Shown one piece after another: positions 18,066 through 26,583 of a stretch of 29,971 bases of DNA (positions within the stretch are counted from its first letter, which is position 1; every line of letters starts with the position of its first letter). The translations under genes were made by a program, and so were the position numbers. The notes beneath the pieces are model-generated. The model made no database searches. It saw only the letters and a list, made by a program, of their open reading frames with translations, and was not told the DNA's origin. Where the stretch lies: the NCBI GenBank assembly GCA_003427395.1, contig BFEA01000319.1:1125429-1155399 (forward strand). Direction: 5' to 3'. This stretch comes from Chara braunii. Lineage: Eukaryota; Streptophyta; Charophyceae; Charales; Characeae.

Positions 18066-19005
18066 AGGATGGAGACGGAGGAGGGAGTAGCAGCTGCCGG
18101 GGAGGAGGATGGGACCAAATGACAAGGAAGGAGGTGCACAAAAACAGAATGGGAGGGATACGATCCAAGGCCAGGCGTGCAACACAAAGGAAGGTAAAAC
18201 GGTGAACCTGGGAAGTAGCCTGAGTGCAAAAATGAAGACCGAGGATGAGAATCAGGGAGCGGGGGGATGGAAACCAGAGGCCGGAGAATTGCCTGACAAA
18301 GGTAAGCATGTGCAGCAGGAAAACTTTTTGATGGACGAAGATCGGTTGAGGAGAGACTGAACAACTGGCCAAAGGAAGGGGAAGAACTGGGAGGGGAAGG
18401 GGAAGAAGTGGGAAAACGGCGTACAGCAATGGAGGGAAGGGGGGGTGAGGGGGAGATGGAAAGGAAGGATAGAACGGACGACTCCGTCACGGTGGGGGCA
18501 CAAGGAAGATCGGGCTACAAAGCACCACTCATGATAGAACGGGACAAAGGGGAGCGGCAGCTGATCACATACAGCGTAGAATCAAATAGGTGACACTGCG
18601 ACCGCCCAAGAGCTCCTCAGCGGAGTGCATTCCAGTCCCTACTTTCTCCTCCACTTGGTCGGAGTCAACACGCAAAAAGCATGCCTGCCAACAGGAACCA
18701 AAACAGCAGACGAGCCAGGGAAGGGACCAATCTCCAATGGGAACAGTGGGTTATGAGCCGAAGTACCGGTTGGGTGGGAAGGGTCGGAGGGACATCTCAC
18801 CGTCGCCCTCGCCCTCCCCCATCCTGAGGGACACGAGCGGAATGTCAGTGGAGGGGATCACAAAGACCGCAACTGATCAGGAGGATGGCGACTCTCCGGC
18901 CACAATGGAAACGGAAGACGGCAAATCTTCGGCTACAATTGAAAATCTGGAGTAAAGGTATGGAGGATCGAACGAAGGAGGAAGAACAAGAGGGAGAGGA
19001 GGACG
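18066..19005 (+). other. Purine-rich interior of the LINE; no domain
   Basis: This stretch is G/A-rich and codes in broken frames (18109-18360, 18408-18593, 18590-18955) for Glu, Gly, Lys and Ser-rich peptides. Their character matches a disordered ORF1 linker, but no motif is identifiable. On the minus strand, Pro/Ser/Leu-rich open frames are shadows of the same composition. Confidence 0.35.
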
Positions 19006-19527
19006 ATGAGCAAGAGGGGAAGGGGGATTACAAGGGAATTATGGGACGGACAAGAGGAACAAGTAGCACATCAGGACCCGTCAGCGGACAGTCAAGCACC
19101 ACTAGATACTGAAGCCATTACAGGAGAGGGTCTGGGACGAGAAAGGGCAGCCCAGAAGGAGCAGAACCCGTTGACGGAGTTGGCGAGGCAGGAGCAATCG
19201 GATACTGGCCTGGAGAACATCCTGCGTGAGGGGGAATGTTACGTCTGCCCCATAACCTATTGGAGGAAAATGAGCAAGATTAAGCTGCTGATGGACGGCC
19301 CTAATGAGGTGTTGATCTTCAATGCGAACAAGCTGCCGCAAGAACAAGAGGTCTTGAGGCATGTGGCCGAATGGGCGGGGGTGAAATTTGACGTCTTCCC
19401 ATTGCCCGACATATCCTCGTTCAGATCCATAAGACGAACACCGGAGGGGAACGAGTATGCGATCATAATATATTTCGTGAAAGTTCGCCCCAAAAAGTTG
19501 AGCAATCCGAAGTATGCAGTGGATTGA
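19006..19527 (+). pseudogene. Unrecognised LINE-associated ORF, 173 aa
   Basis: This is one of the longer single frames in the element. The N-terminal half is Gln/Glu-rich. The C-terminal half (from about residue 80) looks folded: CYVCPITYWRKMSKIKLLMD, then NANKLPQEQEVLRHVAEWAG and YAIIIYFVKVRPKKLSNP. It ends about 330 bases before the endonuclease start, in the same orientation, so I infer it is the end of ORF1 or a separate gag-like ORF of the LINE. I do not recognise a family. A host-derived exon captured by the element is possible but unsupported. Confidence 0.35.
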
Positions 19528-19860
19528 TTTTCAAGAAGCCTTCAGCCCGACCGCGCTACTTTAAGTCTACTGTATTATACATGACCTGACTTGCCATCCT
19601 TAACAGCGTAAATGTGCATCTGCCGCAGGAGGATAGGTGGGGAACTTGCATTTCCCTAAGGGAGATGGGATATGGGGAACAGAGGGCAAGGACTAGGGAT
19701 ACATTATCCTGTCGGGTGTCGCAGGAAGGGTGGCACCACCTCCCAGCAACAAAAATAGGTAGCTGTGGTAAAATGGGAACAGATCGTACGTACGCAAGAT
19801 GGTAGAAGTTATGGGGAGGGATGAGCGGTAGGGGGGGGAGACTGTAGGGGAAGGTGAAGA
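19528..19860 (+). other. Spacer between ORF1-like frame and endonuclease
   Basis: About 330 bases without a recognisable domain. It could be the inter-ORF region of the LINE. Small frames on both strands are not conserved-looking. Confidence 0.35.
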
Positions 19861-20600
19861 ATGGTGTTGTCCAAACAATACAATCGGTTGAAGGTCATCA
19901 CTTGGGACGTTAGAGGGATGGGCCCAAGGTCGCTCCTGACCAAGGACAGGAAAATGGCCAAAAAGTGAGGGTGGAGCAGATTGACATGGTTTGTCTACAA
20001 GAGACCAAGTTGACCGAAAACAATACAGAGGAGTCTGCACTGTGGTGGAAGGGGCGCCAAGTGTGGGATCCAGCACAGGGGTCGAAAGGAGGGGTATGTA
20101 TTATGATCTCCCCTCACTTTAGGGGGGAGGTTAGAGACTGGTACTGCGACTCGCGAGGACCATGGTCATGGGTCATTCTGCGATCGGGGGGTCAAGTTTG
20201 GGGCCGGGTAATAGCATATGGACAGACACAAATCGGGTTGCAACACAAAATGTGGGAAAAGCTGCAGGACGTGGTACCGGAGGCGAACAACCTTACTATA
20301 GCAGGGGATTTCAATCTGCGACGAATTCAGCATTGGACTCGACAAATGGGAGGCATGTCTCGATGGCATTGATCAGCGAGATGACAGGGCTGGACCGTGC
20401 AGACATTTATCGGGCTATGTACCCACAGGAGACAGCATATATGTTTTGGGGAAACACATCCACAAGTCGAAGCACGCTCAATATGATCTGCGTGTCGACT
20501 GACCAAAACGAAGTGCTGGAACAAGTGCACATCTCCCTGATAGCAACATCGGACCACACGACGGTGATTGCGAGATATCCAATGGGGAAGATGGAGACAG
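19861..20600 (+). pseudogene. LINE APE-type endonuclease domain (frameshifted)
   Basis: An apurinic endonuclease-like domain starts at ATG 19861 (KVITWDVRGMGPRSLL) and continues in a second frame from about 19965 (DMVCLQETKL, with the catalytic Glu of QETK). It reaches AGDFNLR at 20301-20321, shifts frame near 20340, and ends with the SDH box (ATSDHTTV) near 20549. The order N-x-RGM, QETK, GDFN, SDH is the family order. The Asn expected in the first block is Asp (TWDVRG), and at least two frameshifts break the domain. The enzyme nicks host DNA to prime LINE reverse transcription. The peptide after it (to 21049) is a helical, charged linker leading into RT. Confidence 0.85.
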
Positions 20601-21049
20601 GCCCACCCCCCGAAGTCGATTCCGCCTGGGTTTTGAAAAGTGCGGAGTTTCGGCTGACGGTGGGTCAATCCTGGGAGGAATGGATAAACAAGTGCCTGCA
20701 AGACAATATATTGGCCCATCTCACGTCGGCAACTGAGGATTTGAGGCAGGAACTAGCACAGCAGCTGCGCTGCAGGTATTTGGCGCACCAAAGGACGAGA
20801 GAGGGATATGATAATAGGCTGGATGGGCTCAACAGCGGGTCGGTCGAAGGTCAAACAGACGAAGAGTGGCAGGCTGAGAGGATTGAACCGGCCCGAGCTT
20901 GGAGGGAGTGGCAAGAAGAGGAGGTTGTTAAATGGGGAAGGCGCGCAAAGGAGGCATGGACAGTGGTGGGAGAACATATGTCACGAAAATTCTTTGCCAC
21001 TGCCGGCACACACAAAGGCCCACCGATGATGACAGGGTTGCCCTTTTGA

Positions 21050-21780
21050 CGAAAGCCAAGCAAGACAGCGCACCACTCGAAGGATCCTCAAGTATGCTAC
21101 AGACTTCTATCGACTGCTGCTAACCAAAGAGGAAGAATGGACGGCCGCGGATATGGCAACGTTGCCGGAACCGGAAATGTGGATGCATGTCTGTAAGCGT
21201 TTGGATTTGGAACGGTCCTGTAGGCTGAAGGCTGACATCGAGACAGTAGAAGTGAAGGGGGCAACAGCATCCCTCCCACGGCTCACAGGACATGTGGGAT
21301 GGATGGGATGCCATTGACAATGTCAAAGATTTTTGGTTCTTCACAATCCTCCTCAGGCGGCATATAAGGAAGCTCTCAAGGATGGCTCATTCCCGCAGAG
21401 CTTTGCTTATGCCTCCGTGGTGCTGCTGTACAAAAAGGGGGCGACGGAAGATGTTCGGAATTGGCACCCTATATATATCCTTAAACCACCAATACTTGGC
21501 CCAGCTATCGGCCGCAAAAAATAATAGAGTAGAAACATTTCTAGTCGAACGAATTTGGGCGCTCCTGTAGTAGCCCGTACGTTTCCTAAAATCATGGCGC
21601 GTCAACAGGCACGACTCTAGGAAGTACTGGTGGTTTAATGCCCGATAAGATATTGGCCAAGGTGATGGCAACCTGCCTGACGGCAGTGCTGCTGATTATA
21701 GACTACACTCAATCAGGTTTTGTACCGGGGCGCCAAACCTTGTTGAAAGTCATCTTAACGCAGCAAATACTTGAGGATTG
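21050..21780 (+). pseudogene. LINE reverse transcriptase, N-terminal blocks
   Basis: This is the start of the LINE RT. RILKYATDFYRLLLT lies near 21079, and AAYKEALKDGSFPQSFAYAS then LLYKKGATEDVRNWHPI near 21355-21470 match RT block 0/1 of non-LTR elements, where the RPI is usual (here HPI). After a frameshifted stretch, QSGFVPGRQTLL at about 21712-21745 matches the next RT block. Stops and frame changes occur near 21050, 21310, 21525 and 21600. The frame then runs into the inserted mitochondrial fragment at about 21781. Confidence 0.8.
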
Positions 21781-21957
21781 ATGCACAGGATTCATTTAAC
21801 CATTAAAATGAATTTGTTACGCTTATTCCCAGAAATACAAAACCATTTTGAAATTTTTGAACACCTTCGTGGGTTTCATGTGACTCTTGTCACTTCAGCT
21901 AAAACCCAAAATGAAACTTCCATTTTGTGGAGCGGGTTTTTACAGAAAGAAGTTTAG
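21781..21957 (+). pseudogene. rpl5: Mitochondrial ribosomal protein L5, 3' end (NUMT)
   Basis: An open frame of 58 codons ends in TAG at 21955-21957 and reads [20 protein letters not shown], then [13 protein letters not shown] and [10 protein letters not shown]. This is the C-terminus of mitochondrial large-subunit protein uL5 of the streptophyte type. Base composition is clearly more AT-rich than the flanking LINE. The N-terminal two-thirds are missing. The 3' end is undamaged, suggesting recent transfer. It sits inside the LINE reverse transcriptase and directly precedes rps14 with a 4-base gap, the order kept in plant and algal mitochondria. The exact left border is uncertain by about 10 bases. 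It cannot be expressed usefully here, lacking its start, promoter and targeting peptide. Confidence 0.88.
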
Positions 21958-21961
21958 CCAT

Positions 21962-22100
21962 ATGTCAAATCAAGTCATTAGAGATAAAAAAACGTGGATT
22001 GCTCGTAGCTAAATATGAATTAAAACGCATGCACTATAAAGCGATTTGTCAAGATAGAGCTCTTCCTAACCAAATACGTTATGAATATACTCTCAAAAAC
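21962..22100 (+). pseudogene. rps14: Mitochondrial ribosomal protein S14, 5' end (NUMT)
   Basis: It starts ATG at 21962 as MSNQVIRDKK. It continues, one frame over, with RGLLVAKYELKRMHYKAICQ and DRALPNQIRYEYTLK, the N-terminal half of mitochondrial uS14. A run of seven A (in GATAAAAAAACG) where six would keep the frame explains the shift: one extra A leads to an early TAA near 22010. The conserved C-terminal zinc-like or basic part is missing, because the insert ends near 22100 and LINE RT sequence resumes. Protein S14 is part of the small mitoribosomal subunit; this copy is not functional. The +1 frame joins by chance into the LINE frame, giving one fused open frame across the right junction. 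Confidence 0.88.
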
Positions 22101-22103
22101 GCA

Positions 22104-22640
22104 TGCAATATAAAGTCCATCTGCATCGACCTGGAAAAGGCATGCAACCAGATCAGATGGGAGTGCCTCCTGCAGGGGATGGCACGAAGGGGAATAGGGG
22201 GAATTTTTCGTCATTGGGTAACAAGTCCGTTGAAGGCAGCCAGGACAGTGATGCAAGTCAATGGCGTCAGGCCGGACAAGCTGAAGGTGACCAGATCTGT
22301 GCGGCAAGGATGCCTGCTGTCCCCGGGACCTATACGTCATCTACATGGAGGCCATACACGATATCTTGAGAGCGGACGAACGGCTGCCCGCTATGAAGGC
22401 AAGACCCAACTCAAGAACTGCAGACTACAGCCTTCGCGGATGACTCTGTGGAGCAGTTATCGCCCCAACAGCTCATCAACTGGGGATCCTCAAGGAGGAC
22501 CTCGATATTTTCTGCAAGTACTCGGGAGCACGGGTCAACTGGAGGAAGTCAAAGGCAGTCCTCCCCCCAAAGGTTGATTTACCGCATGGATGGGACATCC
22601 CTACAACGGATGAAGGATAGAGGATGTCCTTCCTCGGGAC
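22104..22640 (+). pseudogene. LINE reverse transcriptase, catalytic blocks
   Basis: RT resumes after the mitochondrial insert. Block A reads CIDLEKACNQIRW (22122-22160), with the catalytic Asp kept but the usual YD of DLEKAYD changed to CN. Next comes VMQVNGVRPDKLKVTRSVRQ and GCLLSP (block B, about 22250-22330). The catalytic block C, AFADDSVEQL, is present at about 22430-22460 but in a different frame from A and B. Intervening frameshifts near 22330 and 22370 break it. The active-site Asp pair itself (GAT GAC at 22439-22444) is intact. Confidence 0.85.
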
Positions 22641-23740
22641 CAACTTGATACTTCGATGACAATTAGAGACACGGCAGCAGTAGCCAGACTCAAGGCATGG
22701 AGCACAAGGGGCAGCATGGGGGCATTTGGGAAGGCCCTCGTTGTCAAGAATTCTGTCCTCGCGACCCTATGATACGCGGGCGCAGTGCACATAACCGGTA
22801 AAGACGTAGGTGGTGAATTAGAAGCAAAGCGGTGAAAGTTGCCAGCTCAACTGGTGGAATGCCTTCAAAACCGGTTCACTGGAGTAAGATAGAGGGAAGT
22901 GCAATTTCTCCACCTTCAGATATATAAAGAGGGCAATACATGCACACCTATGGTCAAACGACCCGAAAGCACAGGAATTAAGAGTTGCTTGGACCAAGCT
23001 CATCCAGCCAAGAAGGTTAGGTGGAGTGGGCTTACTGGACCCAAGGCAGCAGATTATTGCCCTGCAGTTACGCCAGTTGCTTTGGTACTTGCCCGGACCC
23101 ACTCTGCTTATGCACTCCGAGTGCCAATAAAGATGGCCGACCTCTGCTTGGTCAGCAACACAGAAATAGGCCACATTCGCAGAGACACGGCATGGAAGAA
23201 GACGATTAAGATGCCACCTACCGCACCTGCTGATGCTGTCTACAATCAGCAGCTGTTTAAGAACAGATTCATCTGCGACAAGGCCGGTGATCCTTACCCC
23301 TGGCTGAGACCGCGAGGGGCATGTGGATAGAAGTGGGCCGAGCAAAGAATAATGTGGGTCATCTAGTGGACGAACGACGAAAGGAATGGCCCTCTAACTA
23401 CAACTTGGTGGCAGCTCTGCAGGTGCTGATGAGATGAAGGCAAAGACTGCAAGACCTAAGAGAAGCCATCCCCCCTCAATGGGTGGAGCTTCTCAGGGAG
23501 AATGAAGTAACAACGGGTGAGAGGTTAGAAGTGAAGGGAGCGGAGAGCGGAGATGGTATACAGGATAGAACGAGCGGTGGCGGAAGGGAGAGTGGAAGTC
23601 ACCGGCTGGGTGGCGAACTCACGTTATGAAGAACTGGGGGCTCCGCTGCAGGAGGTTGGTAGGCAGGAAGGGGGATTCCCCAAGGTGATGGACAGGAACC
23701 TGTTTGAAACCGTGGCGGTGTACGAAGGATGCTACGTTGC
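22641..23740 (+). pseudogene. LINE ORF2 region after RT (thumb/connection)
   Basis: Continuation of the same LINE in shifting frames. The features are TIRDTAAVARLKAWSTRGSM near 22660, then a stretch with NDPKAQE-like and GVGLLDPRQQIIALQLRQLL-like sequence near 23000-23090. After that comes REAIPPQWVELLRENEVTTG near 23462, and YRIERAVAEGRVEVTGWVAN at 23556-23615. These segments follow the RT palm in plant and algal LINEs. The zinc-binding domain and A-tail are missing, so the element stops or is interrupted near 23740. Stops occur at 22770, 22835, 23328 and 23440, among others. Confidence 0.65.
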
Positions 23741-24250
23741 TGCGTTGTTCTGTGAGATTGCTGCATTTGTCACAAATGCAAAGCAACATGGGAATTGCTT
23801 TTTTGCAACCATTCTGCTGTGGGGACAGCCACATGTGATTGCAGCCATAGTAGGAATGTTCTGGAAGAAGATGGGCCTGTCTCAGTGCCAATGGCAGCAG
23901 CACCGGGATGACGGCAGGTGCTTTAAATGCAGCAGGGATGACCATATTACCCTGGGACTGCGACTGGGATTGGGTGCTGAAAACCACGAAATGCTTTTCA
24001 GACTTGCAGGAGTAGACTCGACACATCAAACGAGTTCCACAATGATCTGTGCTTCAGTTTTTCATCCCTAGGAGGGAGATGGTAATAAGTCGTCACAGCA
24101 AACGCCAATTCCACAATGGTCTTGTCTTCCTTCAAACATCAAATGTCACTATCACAATCTTGTTGAAGCACGCTTCCGTTCACAAGAATCAACCAAGTAG
24201 CACCAAAGCTGAAGTCAACTTAGCATGAGTGGTGGTCCGAATGGAGTGCA
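23741..24250. other. No gene identified between LINE and gypsy remnants
   Basis: An open frame continuing to 24071 includes DGRCFKCSRDDHI, which resembles the first half of a CCHC zinc knuckle of a retrotransposon gag, but the last Cys is absent. A short duplicated phrase, TTCCACAATG(A/G)TCTTG-like, occurs near 24036 and 24111. Nothing firmer can be said. Confidence 0.3.
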
Positions 24251-24254
24251 CCAG

Positions 24255-24550
24255 AACCAGAACCTAGGATAGAAGATCTCTGTCGGATAGACTGCAAGGA
24301 TGTGAGTATTTTTCTAAGATTGACTTGCCGTCTGAGTCACACCTGAACGAAGTAGCCAAGGAGTATCAGCCTACAAATGCATTTAGTACCACATAAAGAT
24401 GCTGTCAGTTTGTACCGATGCCCTTTGTGCTGATGCCCTTTGTGCTGATCAATGCCCCTGCTACATCTTCAAAGAATGAGTTGACAGATGCGTTGCAGTC
24501 TTCTTAGATGGCATTTTAGCTTTTATCAAGTCATTAGAATACTGCGTAGA
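24255..24550 (+). pseudogene. Ty3/gypsy reverse transcriptase fragment
   Basis: A decayed chromovirus-type RT in shifting frames. RIEDLCR-like sequence leads to FSKIDLPSE near 24311, then a block with MPFVLMPFVLINAPAT (usual form MPFGLTNAPATF), and then AVFLDGILAFIKSLEYCVE at about 24494-24550. The catalytic YLDD is FLDG, losing one active-site Asp. A 15-bp tandem duplication at 24418-24447 doubles MPFVL. The frame is interrupted after TACTGCGTAGA at 24550 and resumes in the correct reading at 25617, so the two parts are one element split by an insertion. Confidence 0.8.
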
Positions 24551-24855
24551 NAAAAAAAAAAAAAAAAAAAAACAGACTACTGGACAGATTAGATGTAAAC
24601 ATCTAACTAGACTTTGGAGTAACAACAGAATTTAGATCGAGAGAGTAAACTGATCCTCCGTAATGCAGTGACTATTTTTAACCATTAACAGCAGATGCAT
24701 TTCTCCCAGTTTCAAACGCCGAACTCTTACTTTAGGTCTCTACTCGATACCTACATCCCCCAGCCCCTTCCCACTGCCGCCCCAAGCCTCCCCAAGCCTC
24801 CCCAAGCCACATACTCGAACCACCGGGTAGCAAGAAACAGAGTGAGAACATTCCA

Positions 24856-24870
24856 GGGTTTAGGGTTTTA
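24856..24870 (+). repeat. Telomere-like (TTTAGGG)2 motif
   Basis: GGGTTTAGGGTTTTA contains two plant-type telomere units. Such teloboxes are known in plant promoters, and interstitial telomere bits can also be captured during break repair. Two units are too few to choose, and the function is unknown here. Confidence 0.5.
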
Positions 24871-25235
24871 GATATTCAACACTCAGGTTGCAGAATATTC
24901 AAAGACTTGGGTTTCGACAGCAGTTGAATGAGACATTGGGCCCCACCCCTTGCTAGTCAAAGAGGAGCAAGGACCGCAGATTTACAGTTTTGGAAGGGCT
25001 TCCCAGACTCTACAGGATAAAGGAAAAAGGCACCACACTATCAAGACAAAAGGGGCGGTTAGATCATCTGAGGTATCAGCACTCCAGCTTCTCAAGCATT
25101 TCCATCAGAGTTAGTTGGGAGGAGCATCGCCCTCTTAAGCTATACGACATTACTGAACTAGCTCCACAATCAGCGCAGTACTGGTAGATGGAAACAGACA
25201 AGGAAACAGTAGCTATAGGGTAACTTGGGCAGCAG

Positions 25236-25575
25236 TGAGGGGGGGTACATCCTGTACGGAAGCAATCAATGCCGTCCTTCAGGCCTTCCCACCATGACGG
25301 AGAGAAGCGTGTGAGAGTTTTTCATGTGAGTTTTGGACTTACCGTGCAATAGGAACATGACTGACAGGGGAAAAAAAAAATCCCAGTAGAACAGGAGAAC
25401 TTAGGCAAGGGTGAAGGGTGGTACATCCTTCGGGAAGTAATCAATGCTGTCCTTTGGGCCTCCACACCGGAAGGGGGAGGAGCGTGAGTGGGTAATCTTT
25501 GTGATCCTTTCTGACTTGTCGGTGGAATAGGAACCGGATTGATACTCCCCGAATGGAAAAGAAGCCGGAACCGCA
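25236..25575 (+). repeat. Repeat family R, copies A and B (direct)
   Basis: Copy A (25236-25372) and copy B (25409-25575) share GGTACATCC, then GAAG(C/T)AATCAATGC(C/T)GTCC, then TT(C/T)(A/G)GGCCT and AGCGTG(T/A)GAG. Later they share GCAATAGGAAC in A and GGAATAGGAACCGG in B. A third, inverted copy lies at 27430-27575. Copy B continues through CTTGTCGGTGGAATAGGAAC. This is an unclassified dispersed repeat. Confidence 0.75.
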
Positions 25576-25616
25576 AGGTTCCGTTTTGAAAAAAAAAAAA
25601 GAGAAGAAAAAAAAAA

Positions 25617-26287
25617 CATGTAGACCAAATGCACAAGATCCTGCAGAAGTTGAAGGAAAATAAATTTAGGATCAATCTCAACGAGTGTGAATGGGCACAG
25701 CCACAGGTGCTGTACCTTGACCACGTGGTAAATGGAGATGGTGCAATCTGAAGAGATTGGATGAGACATGAGAACCTGACCCAACTGCCCTCCATACATT
25801 TAGCTAACTGCTACAGGGAGTTGGTCCGCAACTTCCATTCAATCGCAGACCCACTGCACAGATAATTGAAGAAAGTCAGTCTGGGAGTCGGATAAAGACT
25901 GCCCCCCATTCTTTCACAATCTATAGAGGATGCCTATTCCCCCCATTCTTTCACAATCTATAGAGGATGCCTATCCCATTTTGAAGATACCCTTCCCTGC
26001 CTTCTGCAGTGACAAGAGATGCTAGTCAATATGGGATAGGGACAGCACTCTGAAAGGATGATGGGGACGAGAACTGCCCAGTAGAACTTATGTCTAATCG
26101 GATGTCGTCTATAAAAGCAGCGAACTCAATCTACAAACGAGAGTTGTATGCCCCCTACGAAGCCTTGAAGACATGGAGACACTATGCACCTTAAAGTGTC
26201 CTTAGACCACAAGACAATTCACTGGCTAAGGACACAGGCAAAGTTGAAGCCTAATCTAGCTAATTGGGCGCAGGAGATAGACGAATG
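25617..26287 (+). pseudogene. Ty3/gypsy RT C-terminus and RNase H
   Basis: The gypsy element resumes with HVDQMHKILQKLKENKFRIN, then CEWAQPQVLYLDHVV (RT connection). RNase H follows: TRDASQYGIG near 26012 (the Asp of the RNase H active site), ELYAPYEALKTWRHYA near 26140, and DHKTIHWLRTQAKLKPNLAN then WAQEID at about 26209-26285. RNase H removes the RNA strand during reverse transcription. Damage includes a TGA at 25748, a 37-bp tandem duplication (25902-25975), and stops near 25863 and 26088. The orientation and order match the RT fragment ending at 24550. Confidence 0.82.
25902..25975. repeat. 37-bp tandem duplication
   Basis: CCCCCCATTCTTTCACAATC followed by TATAGAGGATGCCTATT is repeated head to tail at 25902-25938 and 25939-25975. 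The copies are identical except for the last base or two. It breaks the RNase H reading frame (37 is not divisible by three). Confidence 0.95.
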
Positions 26288-26462
26288 TGACACCCCGACC
26301 CAGAGGCGCTGCACTGCACGCAAAGTCTGAGCGAACCACAAGTGGCAACTTCTTTTCTTTTTCGGCTGGTGCCGCCAGCCATTGTGGTCCAGTAGGCCCA
26401 AGCCACATAATTCTCGAAGTAGGCGACAAACATTTTTCAACAAGGCTGGGGCCATGTACTGG
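26288..26462. mobile_element. About 175-bp insertion in RNase H
   Basis: RNase H sequence stops after EIDECD at about 26289 and resumes near 26460 with RFKSVKGKYNVFANMLSQRA. The intervening bases show no gypsy similarity. They contain the perfect stem GGCTGG-TGCCG-CCAGCC at 26364-26380, and the insert is of unknown family. No clear target duplication was seen. A small non-autonomous element or filler DNA is possible. Confidence 0.5.
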
Positions 26463-26583
26463 CGGTTTAAGTCGGTGAAGGGCAAGTACAATGTATTCGC
26501 TAATATGCTGTCTCAGAGGGCTGATAACTTCTCTTTCATAGTCACTCTCCTCGATGCCACACACGATCTGCAGCAAACAATTT
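26463..26583 (+). pseudogene. Ty3/gypsy RNase H C-terminal end
   Basis: WRFKSVKGKYNVFANMLSQR then ADNF matches the conserved end of gypsy RNase H, where V-x-GK-x-N-x-(A)D-x-LSRR is usual. The Asp of the normal ADALSR reads as Asn (ANMLSQ), removing a catalytic residue. The frame ends at TAA 26581-26583. No integrase follows: the sequence to 27430 is unrelated. Confidence 0.8.

Larger units (their letters stand above)
24551..25616. mobile_element. 1.07-kb insertion bounded by A-rich tracts
   Basis: It begins with an ambiguous base (N at 24551) and A21 (24552-24572). It ends with A-rich DNA at about 25590-25615 (A12, GAGAAG, A10). Removing it would join the Ty3/gypsy RT frame exactly: GCGTAGA on the left, ACATGTAGACC on the right. 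The insert contains a plant telomere-like GGGTTTAGGGTTTTA at 24856-24870, a triple CCCCAAGCCTC near 24780, and a duplicated roughly 170-bp block (25236-25372 and 25409-25575). No open reading frame with a known domain is seen; the 65-codon frame at 24990-25187 is unassigned. The A tail on the right would fit a retroposed transcript. Confidence 0.6.

Noticed and set aside
17821-18429. 202-codon minus-strand Ser/Pro/Leu-rich frame
   Set aside because: Shadow of purine-rich LINE interior and of a 133-bp duplication; no domain.
23913-23960. CFKCSRDDHI as a gag zinc knuckle
   Set aside because: The fourth ligand (final Cys) is absent and no gag-like sequence surrounds it, so I did not call a gag gene.
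24856-24870. True telomere or chromosome end
   Set aside because: Only two TTTAGGG-like units inside an insertion; far too short.
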